A DNA stretch of 64,000 nt from Nocardia jinanensis (GCF_014645735.1 NZ_BMMH01000006.1:1-64000), one strand, 5' to 3'; positions 43,507-52,448 are shown, counted from the stretch's first letter. Translations and numbers: made by a program. Notes: a model not told the origin generated them from the sequence alone.

Positions 43507-44934
43507 ATGACTCACCTGCTCGGCTACGGCGCATACCTGCCGTACAACCGGCTGCGACGCGACGCCATCGGCGCGGCTCTCGGCGGGGGCGGCGGGCGCG
43601 GGCGCCGAACGGTCGCCTCCTATGACGAAGACACCACCTCGATGGGTGTGGCGGCCGCGCGTATCGCGTTGCGGACCACCTCGAGGCTCGCTCCCCCGGC
43701 AAGGCTCTACTTCGCCACCGCGGCACCGGCCTACCTGGAAAAGACCAACGCGACGGTCATCCATGCCGCGCTCGGTCTGGACATCTCGACGCTCGCCGTC
43801 GATATGACCGGGTCGGTGCGTTCCGGCGTCGGCGCCGTGATCGCCGCCATGGACGCCGCCGAACCGACGCTGGTCGTCACCGCCGATGTGCGCACCGGAC
43901 TGCCGGGCAGCGCCGACGAGCGGGACGGCGGCGACGGCGCGGCCGCGCTGTTGTTCGGCGACCCGCACGACGGCCCCGCGATAGCCGACGTCCTCGCGGT
44001 CGGGTCCGCGACGGGCGAGTTCCTCGACCGGTGGCGCGACACCGGCGCACCCGGCTCGCGGGTCTGGGAGGAACGCTTCGGCGAACACGCCTACCAACCG
44101 CTCGCGCGGGCCGCGTTCGACGACGCGCTGAAGCGGGCCGAGCTCACGGCGGACGATATCGACCGATTGGTCATCGCCGGACTCCCCGCCCGAGCAGCCC
44201 GGAGGTTCGCCGCCGAGTCCGGCGTCCGCAAGGACGCCGTCACCGACAACCTCGCCGACAGCGTCGGGAACACCGGCACGGCCCATCCCGGCATCATGCT
44301 CGCCGACCTGCTCGACCGGGCCGAACCCGATACCACCATCGCGCTGGTCGTCCTCGCCGACGGCGCCACCACGTTCATCCTGCGCACCACGGCCGAACTC
44401 CCCGAACACCGCTCGCCGCGGCCGGTACGAGCCCAGATCGCCGCCGGCGACGACACGCTGCGGTACACGAATTTCCTGACCTGGCGCGACATGCTTCATC
44501 GGGAGCCACCCCGCCGACCGGATCCCGATCCACCGGCCGCACCGCCGTCGCACCGGCGCGCCGGTTACAAGTTCGGGTTCGTCGCCAGCCGGTGTGCCGA
44601 CTGTGACACCGTCCACGTGCCGCCCGGCCGAGTCTGCGCGAAATGCCGCGCGACGGACCGGATGACGCCCTACCCGATGGCCGACGCGACCGGGCGGATC
44701 ACCGCCCTCACCGTGGACCATCTGGTATTCACCCCGCAACCGCCCGCCGTGCTGGCAATCGTGGACTTCGCCGGAGGTGGCCGGTTCCGCTGTCAGCTCG
44801 CCGACGTCGACCCGGCCACAGTCGCCGTCGGCGACACGGTGGAGATGACCTTCCGCAAGATCCTCACCGCGAACGGCGTGCACAACTATTTCTGGAAAGC
44901 GCGGCCGGTGCCCCACACAGAGAGCACGAGGTGA
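43507..44934 (+). CDS. HMG-CoA-synthase-like domain fused to DUF35, catalytic Cys missing
   Basis: A 475-residue two-part protein. Residues 1 to about 300 follow the archaeal-type HMG-CoA synthase/KS-III fold (MTHLLGYGAYLPYNRL; GNTGTAHPG near 254-262). Residues about 350-475 are a DUF35 unit with zinc ribbon C363-C366-C377-C380 and OB-fold. The synthase-like part has no Cys at all; the nucleophile zone reads VDMTGSVRSG near 98-107. In archaea HMG-CoA synthase, DUF35 and thiolase form one complex from separate genes. Here the first two are fused and a true thiolase follows four bases downstream. The missing Cys argues against normal condensation. Confidence 0.85.
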   Translation: MTHLLGYGAYLPYNRLRRDAIGAALGGGGGRGRRTVASYDEDTTSMGVAAARIALRTTSRLAPPARLYFATAAPAYLEKTNATVIHAALGLDISTLAVDMTGSVRSGVGAVIAAMDAAEPTLVVTADVRTGLPGSADERDGGDGAAALLFGDPHDGPAIADVLAVGSATGEFLDRWRDTGAPGSRVWEERFGEHAYQPLARAAFDDALKRAELTADDIDRLVIAGLPARAARRFAAESGVRKDAVTDNLADSVGNTGTAHPGIMLADLLDRAEPDTTIALVVLADGATTFILRTTAELPEHRSPRPVRAQIAAGDDTLRYTNFLTWRDMLHREPPRRPDPDPPAAPPSHRRAGYKFGFVASRCADCDTVHVPPGRVCAKCRATDRMTPYPMADATGRITALTVDHLVFTPQPPAVLAIVDFAGGGRFRCQLADVDPATVAVGDTVEMTFRKILTANGVHNYFWKARPVPHTESTR

Positions 44935-44938
44935 TCTC

Positions 44939-46138
44939 ATGGTTTCCCGAGGAATCCGCGACAAGGTGGCCATTGTCGGGATGGGCTGTACACCCTTCGG
45001 CGAGCACTGGGATCGCTCCACCGAGGATCTGCTGATCGATGCCACGGCCGAGGCGGTGGCATCGACACAGCTCACCGTCGATGCCATCGATGCGTTCTGG
45101 CTGGGTACGGCCGGTTCCGGTACCTCCGGCCTGACACTCAGCCGCGCGTTGCGCACCGACAAACCGGTGACCCGGGTGGAGAACATGTGCGCCACCGGGT
45201 CGGAGGCGTTGCGCAACGCGTGCTACGCGGTGGCCAGCGGCGCCTACGACACGGCGATGGCGATCGGCGTGGAGAAGCTCAAGGACTCCGGCTTCTCCGG
45301 ACTCGTCGGGTATCCCCCGCCGTCCGACGGAACGCTGCCGGAAACGACCGCGCCGGCCAATTTCAGCCTGCTGCCGCCCGCGTACGCCCGCAAGTACGGT
45401 GTCGACCCGGACGAACTGGCCGAGGTGCTGGCCCGCATCGCCGTGAAGAATCATTACAACGGGGCCCGCAACCCGCGTGCTCAGTTCCGAAAAGAAGTCA
45501 GTGTCGAGACGGTGCGCGCGGCCCCGCGGGTAGCCGGATCGCTGGGCGTCTTCGACTGTTCCGGAGTGGCCGACGGCGCGGCCGCGGCCATCGTCGTTCC
45601 CACAGAACACGCCTACCGCTATACCGACAAACCGCTGTTCGTGAAGGCGTTGTCCCTCGTGGCCGGTCCCGCGGCCGGATATCTCGACAGCGAGTACGAT
45701 TTCACCTCGTTTCCCGAAACCGTCAGCAGCGCCCGGGACGCCTACGCCCAAGCCGGAATCAGTGATCCGGCTGCGGAACTCGCCCTCGCCGAGGTGCACG
45801 ACTGCTTCACCCCCACGGAGTTGATCCTGATGGAGGATTTCGGTTTCGCCGAACGCGGGCAGGCGTGGAAGGATGTGCTGGCAGGTACTTTCGACCTGCA
45901 CGGTGATCTCCCGGTCAATCCGGACGGTGGGCTGAAAGCGTTCGGCCATCCGATCGGCGCATCCGGTCTGCGCATGATGTTCGAATGCTGGCTGCAACTG
46001 CGCGGCGCCGCACCGGCGGACCGGACGATCCGGACCGTCGCGGCGGGCAGGTCCCTCGGGCTGACCCACAATCTCGGTGGCGGTCCCGGCGAAGCGGTTT
46101 CCTTCGTCGGCATTGTCGGCACCGAGCTCAGCGCCTGA
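44939..46138 (+). CDS. SCP2-type thiolase with intact catalytic residues
   Basis: A 399-residue thiolase (acetyl-CoA acetyltransferase family, archaeal/SCP2 branch). The nucleophile loop RVENMCATGSEAL holds C84. EVHDCFTPTE provides H287, and FGHPIGASG provides H337. The final Cys loop common in bacterial thiolases is absent (THNLGGGPG instead), as in the SCP2 branch. It begins four bases after the synthase-like/DUF35 fusion, reproducing the archaeal thiolase-DUF35-HMGS gene set. It should cleave 3-ketoacyl-CoA; the partner may channel or position substrate. Confidence 0.92.
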   Translation: MVSRGIRDKVAIVGMGCTPFGEHWDRSTEDLLIDATAEAVASTQLTVDAIDAFWLGTAGSGTSGLTLSRALRTDKPVTRVENMCATGSEALRNACYAVASGAYDTAMAIGVEKLKDSGFSGLVGYPPPSDGTLPETTAPANFSLLPPAYARKYGVDPDELAEVLARIAVKNHYNGARNPRAQFRKEVSVETVRAAPRVAGSLGVFDCSGVADGAAAAIVVPTEHAYRYTDKPLFVKALSLVAGPAAGYLDSEYDFTSFPETVSSARDAYAQAGISDPAAELALAEVHDCFTPTELILMEDFGFAERGQAWKDVLAGTFDLHGDLPVNPDGGLKAFGHPIGASGLRMMFECWLQLRGAAPADRTIRTVAAGRSLGLTHNLGGGPGEAVSFVGIVGTELSA

Positions 46139-46140
46139 CC

Positions 46141-46722
46141 ATGAGCAGGATCCACCGATTCCGCCCGGACGAGTTGGACGAACCACAGCGCCGGGTCTAC
46201 CGGGCCGTTCTCGGCGGTCCACGGACCGCCACGGGTGGTGTTCGGCTGGCCGACGCCGAAGGACGGCTGGAAGGACCGTTCAACGCGATGCTGCTCAGTC
46301 CCGCGCTGGGCGACCCGCTCCAGGAGCTCGGCAGCGCCATTCGCTACCGAGGCGCCCTCAGTCCCCGCTGCCGAGAACTGGCGGTGCTCGCCGTCGCCGC
46401 GCACTGGCAGTGCGAATTCGAACGGCGCGCACACGAAATCATCGGCGCTACCGCGGGACTCACGCCTGCCGAACTCCACGCCCTGCGCACCGGCAGCCCC
46501 CCGGAACTCTCCGATCCGGAGGAAGCCGCAGCGCTCTCGGTAGTGCTGACACTGCTGCGCACCACCGACCTGAACCAGTCCGAATACCACACCGCGGTGT
46601 CGATACTGGGACCGGCGAAGATCTTCGAACTCACCACGCTGGTCGGCTACTACTCGCTGCTCGCGCTGCAGATGCGCGTTTTCGGCGTGGCAGCCCCGAC
46701 CGATTCGGCAGAAGGATCGTGA
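46141..46722 (+). CDS. Carboxymuconolactone decarboxylase-like protein
   Basis: A 193-residue helical protein of the CMD-like superfamily. The typical run is LSPRCRELAVLAVAAHWQCEFERRAHEIIGATAGLTPAEL near 76-115. The AhpD CxxC is reduced to single cysteines here, while His is kept. It begins two bases after the thiolase stop and four bases before the acyl-CoA synthetase, so it belongs to the same operon. Possibly a decarboxylase or lactone-related enzyme; the peroxidase role is less likely than for the relative at 6547. Confidence 0.85.
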   Translation: MSRIHRFRPDELDEPQRRVYRAVLGGPRTATGGVRLADAEGRLEGPFNAMLLSPALGDPLQELGSAIRYRGALSPRCRELAVLAVAAHWQCEFERRAHEIIGATAGLTPAELHALRTGSPPELSDPEEAAALSVVLTLLRTTDLNQSEYHTAVSILGPAKIFELTTLVGYYSLLALQMRVFGVAAPTDSAEGS

Positions 46723-46725
46723 CCC

Positions 46726-48315
46726 ATGAGTGACGACCGGAACGGCACCGAGCACACCGTGCATTCGTTGCTGCTCGCTCGCGCGGCCGCCCACCCGGAT
46801 ACCGACCTATTGGTCACTCCGACCGAGCGATTGACCTATCAGCAGGCCGAACAGCGGTCCCGCGAGATGGCCCGGCGAATGCTGTCCGCCTCGGTCGGCA
46901 AGAACACCCGCGTCGGCATCCTCTTCGCCAATACGCCGGATTGGATCGTCGGCTGGCTGGCCGCGACCCGAATAGGTGCGCTCGCAATTCCGGTGAACAC
47001 CTACCAGCAGGCCCCGGAACTGCACCGAACCCTCCGGCACGCCGATATCCACCTGCTGCTGACCACGCTGCGCCACCTCAACCACGACTACGCCGACCGG
47101 CTGGACAGGATCGCCCCGGCCCTGGCCCACTCGACAGCCGGACGACTGTTCCTGCCGACGTTGCCACATCTGCGCCAGATCTGGACCACCCGGCGCGGCG
47201 GACCCGCATGGGCCACGGTGGTGGACGATATCGTCGTCGACGCCGGCGTCGACGACGCCTTGCTGCGCGCCGTCGAATCGGAGGTGACGCCGGCCGATCC
47301 GGCCACCGTCATCTATACATCGGGTTCGACCACGCAGCCCAAGGGCGTGATCCATTCCCATGGCACCCTGGTCCGCCATTCCGGCCGAGTCGGGGCGCAA
47401 TTACACGACTTCCGCCGGGGGGACCGGATCTACACGCCGAATCCGTTCTTCTGGATCGGTGGCCTGTCCAGTGTGCTGCTCGCGGCGATGCACGCCGGAG
47501 CCACGGTGCTCTGTGAACCGAAGCTGGACCCGCCGCAGACATTGCGTTTCCTGGAACGTGAACGGGTGACGCTGTACCGCGGCCAGGCCCACGCCCGAAA
47601 CGCATTGCACAACCACCCGGCCTTCGCCGACCACGACCTGACATCCATGCGTGGCTGGGTGCACAACACCTCCCTGGGCATGACCGAAACGTGCGGCGGT
47701 CATACCGCGGCCGGTCCGCGCACAGATCGGACGTGGTCCGAAGGGTCGTTCGGCACACCGCTACCCGGGATCGAGCACCGCATCGTCGAGGTCGGCGGGA
47801 AGAAGACGCTGCCGGACGGCGAGCCGGGTGAGATCTGTGTCCGGGGCGAGGACCTGTTCGTCGGCATGGTGAAGCGGGAACAGTCCGAGGTCGTCGATAC
47901 CGACGGCTGGTACCACACCGGGGATTACGGCTGTTTCCGTGACGGCGAACTGTTCTTCTCCGGTAGGATAGTCGACACCATCAAGGCCAGCGGCATGAAT
48001 GTGACTCCGCGCGAAGTGGAAATCGCCCTGGAATCCTGTGCCGGCGTGTTACAGGCTGTCGTCGTCGGTGTCGACCACCCTGACCGGGGCCAGGATGTAG
48101 CGGCCGCCATCGTGCCCGATCCGGGCACCGATATCGATCCGGACGATATTCTGCGCCGGCTCCGGCAACAGCTGTCCTCGTACAAACTGCCCCGGCATCT
48201 GTCGGTGTTGAGCCGTGACGAGCTGCCGGTCTTCCCGAACGGGAAGATCGACCGCACGACACTCACCCGGTTGCTCGAGAGCTCGATCACCGGAGACGCG
48301 CAACATGTGGCGTGA
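46726..48315 (+). CDS. Acyl-CoA synthetase (AMP-binding family)
   Basis: A 529-residue ligase that activates an acid to its CoA ester through an acyl-adenylate. The P-loop-like A3 motif VIYTSGSTTQPKG is near 196-208. GWYHTGDYGCF near 395 is the hinge-side Asp motif, IKASGMNVTPREVE follows, and the catalytic Lys lies in PNGKIDRTTL near 508. The region before SLGMTETCG is shorter than in most homologues. It ends the plus-strand operon that starts with the ferredoxin or dehydrogenase. It converges with the aldo-keto reductase ten bases later. Confidence 0.92.
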   Translation: MSDDRNGTEHTVHSLLLARAAAHPDTDLLVTPTERLTYQQAEQRSREMARRMLSASVGKNTRVGILFANTPDWIVGWLAATRIGALAIPVNTYQQAPELHRTLRHADIHLLLTTLRHLNHDYADRLDRIAPALAHSTAGRLFLPTLPHLRQIWTTRRGGPAWATVVDDIVVDAGVDDALLRAVESEVTPADPATVIYTSGSTTQPKGVIHSHGTLVRHSGRVGAQLHDFRRGDRIYTPNPFFWIGGLSSVLLAAMHAGATVLCEPKLDPPQTLRFLERERVTLYRGQAHARNALHNHPAFADHDLTSMRGWVHNTSLGMTETCGGHTAAGPRTDRTWSEGSFGTPLPGIEHRIVEVGGKKTLPDGEPGEICVRGEDLFVGMVKREQSEVVDTDGWYHTGDYGCFRDGELFFSGRIVDTIKASGMNVTPREVEIALESCAGVLQAVVVGVDHPDRGQDVAAAIVPDPGTDIDPDDILRRLRQQLSSYKLPRHLSVLSRDELPVFPNGKIDRTTLTRLLESSITGDAQHVA

Positions 48316-48324
48316 GCGCAGTGG

Positions 48325-49305
48325 TCAGAAGTACGTGGGTCGACGCGGGGCGTAGTGCTCTTGGAGGGCGTCGATCTCGTCGTCGGTGAGCCGGATGTCC
48401 AACGCGGCCGCGGCATCGGTCAGGTGGTGCGGTTTCGTGGCACCCACGATCGGCGCGCTGACGACCGGGTTCTGCAACACCCAGGCCATGGCGATCCGGG
48501 CCATCGGCACGCCACGGTTTTCGGCCACCCGCGCGACGGCCGCCAGGATCGCCTCGTCGCTGTCGAGAAACAGCGGACGGCCCTGCAGGTCGGTAGTCGG
48601 GTTGCTCGTGGCCCGGCCTGTGCGCCGCTCGCCCCACGGCCGGGTGAGCAGCCCCGCGGCCAGCAGACTCCACGGCACACTGCCCACGCCCTGATCAGCG
48701 AGCAGGCCGAACATCTCGCGCTCTTCCTCACGATGCAGCAAGCTGTACTGGTTCTGCATGGAGACGAACTTCGTCCACCCGTGTAACTGGGCGGTGTACT
48801 GCATTTTGGAGAATTGCCACGCCCACATCGATGAAGCGCCGAGATAACGGACCTTGCCCGCTTTCACGATATCGTGCAGCGCCTCCATCGTCTCCTCCAC
48901 CGGCGATGTGGGGTCGAACCGGTGAATTTGGTAGAGATCGACATAATCGACATCGAGACGTCTCAGGGATGCATCGATCTGCTCCAGCACGGCTTTCCGC
49001 GACAACCCCGCACCACCTGGACCGTCGTGCATCCGGTACCACACCTTGGTCGCCAGCACCACGTCCGCGCGCCGCGTGTATTTCTTCAGCGCCCGCCCGA
49101 CAATCTCTTCCGACGTACTCAGGCCGTAGATGTTGGCGGTATCCCAGAAGGTGATGCCGAGCTCGACCGCCTGCCGGAAGATCGGCTCGGCGTTCACATC
49201 GTCGAGCGTCCATGGCTGCTTTTCCGAGGGGTCTCCGAAACTCATGCAGCCCAAGGCGATCCGGCTGACCTGCAGTCCAGAATTACCCAGACGGGTGTAT
49301 TCCAT
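48325..49305 (-). CDS. Aldo/keto reductase
   Basis: A 326-residue AKR, an NADPH-dependent carbonyl reductase with a TIM-barrel fold. The catalytic tetrad is readable: Asp and Tyr in FWDTANIYG near 53-61, Lys in LATKVWY near 86, and His in YQIHRFD near 128. The C-terminal cofactor region IVGATKPHHL is present. ATG 49305 gives the family N-terminus MEYTRLGNSGLQVS; the upstream extension is promoter-like and Pro/Arg-rich. A 16-bp hairpin separates it from the dioxygenase gene upstream, so it is probably its own unit. Confidence 0.92.
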   Translation of the reverse strand: MEYTRLGNSGLQVSRIALGCMSFGDPSEKQPWTLDDVNAEPIFRQAVELGITFWDTANIYGLSTSEEIVGRALKKYTRRADVVLATKVWYRMHDGPGGAGLSRKAVLEQIDASLRRLDVDYVDLYQIHRFDPTSPVEETMEALHDIVKAGKVRYLGASSMWAWQFSKMQYTAQLHGWTKFVSMQNQYSLLHREEEREMFGLLADQGVGSVPWSLLAAGLLTRPWGERRTGRATSNPTTDLQGRPLFLDSDEAILAAVARVAENRGVPMARIAMAWVLQNPVVSAPIVGATKPHHLTDAAAALDIRLTDDEIDALQEHYAPRRPTYF

Positions 49306-49344
49306 ATCCCGCTTCCCTATCTTTGCCGAGGGTCTCGCAAACGG

Positions 49345-49382
49345 TCGACGCGGTGGCAGGAATACCCCTGCCACCGCGTCGA
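49345..49382 (-). terminator. Perfect 16-bp hairpin after the dioxygenase gene
   Basis: TCGACGCGGTGGCAGG at 49345-49360 pairs perfectly with 49367-49382 around a six-base loop. It lies 31 bases downstream of the dioxygenase stop on the minus strand and before the aldo-keto reductase start. Confidence 0.75.
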
Positions 49383-49413
49383 ATGTCTGCCGCCGCCGAG
49401 TGGGTCGCCCGGT

Positions 49414-50313
49414 TCAGGGAGCTGTCGCGACGACGATATCGAAAGTCACTGTGAGGAACGACGAGTAACCCTCCAGCCCACGTGCCGTCAACTCCGCGGG
49501 GTCCGTATGCTTCTCAGGACTGACCTCGAGGCTGCTCAGCGAGTTCTCCCCGGGATCGTTGTCTCCCAGGTAGGGGTCGCCCGCGAAGTACATCTGGGTC
49601 ATGTACTCGCCACTGGGCAGATCGTCGTGCCGCACTTTCATATGCACGTGAGCGGGTCGGAAGTGGGCCTTCCCCAGACCGTTCCAGATGTCCACGAGAA
49701 TCTGGGGTATTCCCGGTGTCATGTACGGAACGGGTTTGATCGTGCGGAGTTCGTAGCGCCCGTCGGAATCGCAGCGGAACTTTCCGCGCAGGTTGAACTC
49801 CGGCTGGTCGTCCATCCCGAAGTTCGAATAGATACCGGTGTCGGCGCATTGCCAGACATCGAACTCGGCATTCGCCAGCGGCGTCCCGTCCAGCGAGCGC
49901 ACCTGACCACTGATGATCAGCGGAGTCCCCGGTTCGCCCTCGCGCTGGGGAAGCGCATAGGAGTAATCCGGGCCGACCGGCGTCAGGGACGGTGCCCCCG
50001 GGAAGTAGAGCGGACCTTCCGGCTGGGAGCTCGTGCCCACCCACTCGTCCTCATAGGTCTCGTCGACCATCTTCGCCAGCCAGATGTCGAACCATCCGTG
50101 GACGCCCTTGATCTCCTGCAGTGTCTGCAGAACTTGCCGGAATTTCTCGTACTCGGCGTAGGTGATCTTCTTCTCTTCGAAGACCGCGGATACCGCGTCG
50201 ACCAGGGCCTGCTTGATTTCGATCAGCCGCGGGCTCAGCAACGCAGGATCCGGGACGAACGGCGCGTCCGGGTCGTCGGGACGGAATTTGAACGCCGGTT
50301 CAACGGTGGACAT
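49414..50313 (-). CDS. Intradiol ring-cleavage dioxygenase (catechol 1,2-dioxygenase-like)
   Basis: A 299-residue non-haem Fe(III) dioxygenase that cleaves catechol-type rings between the hydroxyls. The four iron ligands are Y162 (TGIYSNF), Y197 (IKPVPY), H222 and H224 (RPAHVHMKV); spacing matches catechol 1,2-dioxygenases almost exactly. The N-terminal helical dimerisation domain (LQEIKGVHGWFD) is present. EGPLYFPGAP lies near 99-108. This is the clearest aromatic-ring enzyme in the window. It has its own hairpin terminator. Downstream muconate enzymes (cycloisomerase, isomerase) are not seen here. Confidence 0.93.
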   Translation of the reverse strand: MSTVEPAFKFRPDDPDAPFVPDPALLSPRLIEIKQALVDAVSAVFEEKKITYAEYEKFRQVLQTLQEIKGVHGWFDIWLAKMVDETYEDEWVGTSSQPEGPLYFPGAPSLTPVGPDYSYALPQREGEPGTPLIISGQVRSLDGTPLANAEFDVWQCADTGIYSNFGMDDQPEFNLRGKFRCDSDGRYELRTIKPVPYMTPGIPQILVDIWNGLGKAHFRPAHVHMKVRHDDLPSGEYMTQMYFAGDPYLGDNDPGENSLSSLEVSPEKHTDPAELTARGLEGYSSFLTVTFDIVVATAP

Positions 50314-50454
50314 TCAGCGTCGGCCTTTCCAGTAAATCTATTGAAACTACATTTGCAAACCCCACAACAAAGGTGAGCTGCCGGGTGTCATTTCCCTCGG
50401 CCCGGAGAGCCGCCGGAACGGAGGATCATCGGCACTACACACGCCGCCCCGTCG
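50314..50454. promoter_or_regulatory. Spacer between dioxygenase and second amidohydrolase
   Basis: These 141 bases contain AT-rich sequence near 50330-50365 that could be the dioxygenase promoter. There is no copy of the TTA-N10-TAA repeat, which sets this gene apart from most of its neighbours. Confidence 0.35.
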
Positions 50455-51603
50455 CTAGTCCTCGATACGGAACACTTCACGAGCGTTGAGTTCGGCCATC
50501 CGCAGCGCGTCCTCGTCCGGGACATCGACGAGCATCGCCGCCAGTTCCTGACGACTGTTGGGCCAACTGGTGTCGGAGTGCGGATAATCCGACTCCCACA
50601 TGATCTGCGATACCCCCACGCGCTCACGCAGCTCGATACCGACATAGTCGTCGATGAAGCAACCGTAGAGATGCCCGGCCACCATCTCCGACGGCCGCAC
50701 CCCGAAATCGATTTCCGGCTGATATCCCTTGTGCCGCTCCCACATACGATCGGCTCGCTCCATCGTGTACGGCATCCAACCGACGCCGCCCTCCGACAAC
50801 ACGACCTTCAGATCCGGGAACCGCACAAAGGTTCCGGAATACATCAGATCCAGCATCGCGCCCATCGAGTTCGACGCCACCATCGCCATCGTCACCGCGG
50901 GAGGCATATCGGGGCCGGTCACCGGGGTCGCACCCGAAGTCCCGACATGCGGGCACAACGGCATGCGGGCCTCCTGCGCGGCAGCCAGCACCGGATCCCA
51001 GTGCCGGCTGTGCCACGACGGAAGACCCAAGGCCGGCGACGACGGATTCTCCGGGAACCCGATCGCCCGCGCCCCCTTCGCCGCGGTCCTGGCGATCTCG
51101 GCGACACACAATTCGATATCCCACAGGGGCAGCACCACCAGCGGCACCAAACGGCCGGGGGCGAACGCGCACCACTCGTCGATGATGAAGTCGTTGTAGG
51201 CCTTCACACACAGCAGCGACAGCTCTTTGTCTTCGCCGAAGAGGAATCGAGTACCCGCATACCGCGAGAACGTCGAAAAGCACACCTGAGCATGCACACC
51301 GTCGGCATCCATATCCTTGATCCGAGCCGCGGGGTCGTAACAACCCGGATTCATGTTCTCGAATCGAACCGGATCCAGATTCAGATGCTGCTCTTCCCTG
51401 CCCGCGGTCGCGGACACACCGTTCGTGATGAACGAATTCCCCTCGTACAGCCACACCTCGTGACCAGCGAACTGCCCCTCGGTCTGCTCGATCACCCGCG
51501 GACCGGCTTCCTTGAACCTGTCGGGCAGACGATCCTGCCACACATTCGGATGCTCGATGACATGGTCATCGACCGAAATCAATTTGGCGCTATCAGGAAG
51601 CAT
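50455..51603 (-). CDS. Amidohydrolase-2 family protein, paralogue of the one at 4173
   Basis: A 382-residue TIM-barrel protein of the ACMSD/gamma-resorcylate-decarboxylase-like group. It is clearly paralogous to the protein at 4173-5363: SVDDHVIEHPxVWQDRLP at the N-terminus, NPGCYDPAARIKDMDxDGVHA, LSEGGVGWMPYxxERAD and SDYPHSDxxWPNS at the C-terminus. The usual HxH is DxH in both. The metal-binding Asp of SDYPHSD is kept. ATG 51603 follows GGAAGG. An exact operator lies 33 bases upstream. Possibly decarboxylase or hydrolase of a pathway acid. Confidence 0.86.
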   Translation of the reverse strand: MLPDSAKLISVDDHVIEHPNVWQDRLPDRFKEAGPRVIEQTEGQFAGHEVWLYEGNSFITNGVSATAGREEQHLNLDPVRFENMNPGCYDPAARIKDMDADGVHAQVCFSTFSRYAGTRFLFGEDKELSLLCVKAYNDFIIDEWCAFAPGRLVPLVVLPLWDIELCVAEIARTAAKGARAIGFPENPSSPALGLPSWHSRHWDPVLAAAQEARMPLCPHVGTSGATPVTGPDMPPAVTMAMVASNSMGAMLDLMYSGTFVRFPDLKVVLSEGGVGWMPYTMERADRMWERHKGYQPEIDFGVRPSEMVAGHLYGCFIDDYVGIELRERVGVSQIMWESDYPHSDTSWPNSRQELAAMLVDVPDEDALRMAELNAREVFRIED

Positions 51604-51635
51604 GGACACACCTTCCGGGTCGGGCAATCGTAGTA

Positions 51636-51651
51636 TTAGGCGGCTAGTTAA
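51636..51651. promoter_or_regulatory. TTA-N10-TAA operator upstream of the second amidohydrolase
   Basis: TTAGGCGGCTAGTTAA is an exact match, 33 bases before the amidohydrolase ATG. It is flanked by further AT-rich sequence (ATTATG). Confidence 0.78.
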
Positions 51652-51707
51652 TTATGTGGCGAAGCTCATCTCGCGTCAAGCAGTCCCGTGGCGACCGCGG
51701 CACCGGC

Positions 51708-52448
51708 TCAGTGCCGATCGGGGCCGCCGTGTGGTGGCGACGCGAGCAATTGCAGGTCGCCGACGACGGTCTCGGACCTGCTGCGCTCGTGGTACATGGT
51801 CCAGTACTCGTCGGCGATCAGATCGGGATCGCCCGAAGTGTTCTTCTGTATTCGCGTCGCGACCATCAGGGCACCGGCGTACACGCCGGTGCCCTGTAGC
51901 GCGGTATGCAGGACGGCGGCGTAGTTGCGCAGCGCGCTCATACCGAGTCCGACACTCGCGTGCGCCGGAAGTGGCACGGTCGCCGACGCCCCGACGGTGA
52001 ACAGCAACGCACCGCTGTCCCGTTCGAGCATGCCGGGCAATACTGCCCGGACCGCGGTAACGGCGCCGAGCAGCGTACGAGCGATATGCAGTTGCGCGTT
52101 GGCCGGCGTGATGGCCAGCGCATCCACCACACTGTCGCCCTCGGGTGCCGGGCTGTACTCGAGCACGTCCACGGTGCCGAACTCGGTCTCGGCCGCGGCA
52201 AGAGCGGCCCGCAGCGATTCCTGGTCGGCTACGTCGGCGGGAAACCCCGCGGCGCGGATACCGCGGCGAGCGAGCCGGCCGACCAGGGCGTCCAGATTCT
52301 CGGTACTGCGACTGATCAGCGCGATACCGAAACCCTCCCGGCCGAAACGCTGCGCGACCGAGTACCCGAGTCCCGGGCCGGCTCCGACGACGACGAGGGT
52401 CTTCGCCGTCGACGCGATGGATCCGTCGAACGGTCGTGTGGTCAGAAT
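51708..52448 (-). CDS. Atypical SDR with a non-canonical start codon
   Basis: An SDR-like protein of about 246 residues. The cofactor loop VGAGPGLGYSVAQRFGREG is clear, but NNAG reads YSPAP, and the usual YxxxK site reads HASVGLGMSALRN, lacking both Tyr and Lys. So it is a non-classical or inactive member. No ATG, GTG or TTG exists between the start of homology and the preceding gene. GAAGGGGG lies seven bases before ATT 52448 and ten before CTG 52445, so one of these probably starts it, overlapping the dehydrogenase stop. Confidence 0.75.
   Translation of the reverse strand: MLTTRPFDGSIASTAKTLVVVGAGPGLGYSVAQRFGREGFGIALISRSTENLDALVGRLARRGIRAAGFPADVADQESLRAALAAAETEFGTVDVLEYSPAPEGDSVVDALAITPANAQLHIARTLLGAVTAVRAVLPGMLERDSGALLFTVGASATVPLPAHASVGLGMSALRNYAAVLHTALQGTGVYAGALMVATRIQKNTSGDPDLIADEYWTMYHERSRSETVVGDLQLLASPPHGGPDRH

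Noticed and set aside
49414..50313. Beta-ketoadipate pathway cluster around the intradiol dioxygenase
   Set aside because: No muconate cycloisomerase, muconolactone isomerase or ketoadipate CoA-transferase is near; the CMD-like proteins at 6547 and 46141 are too divergent to complete that pathway.
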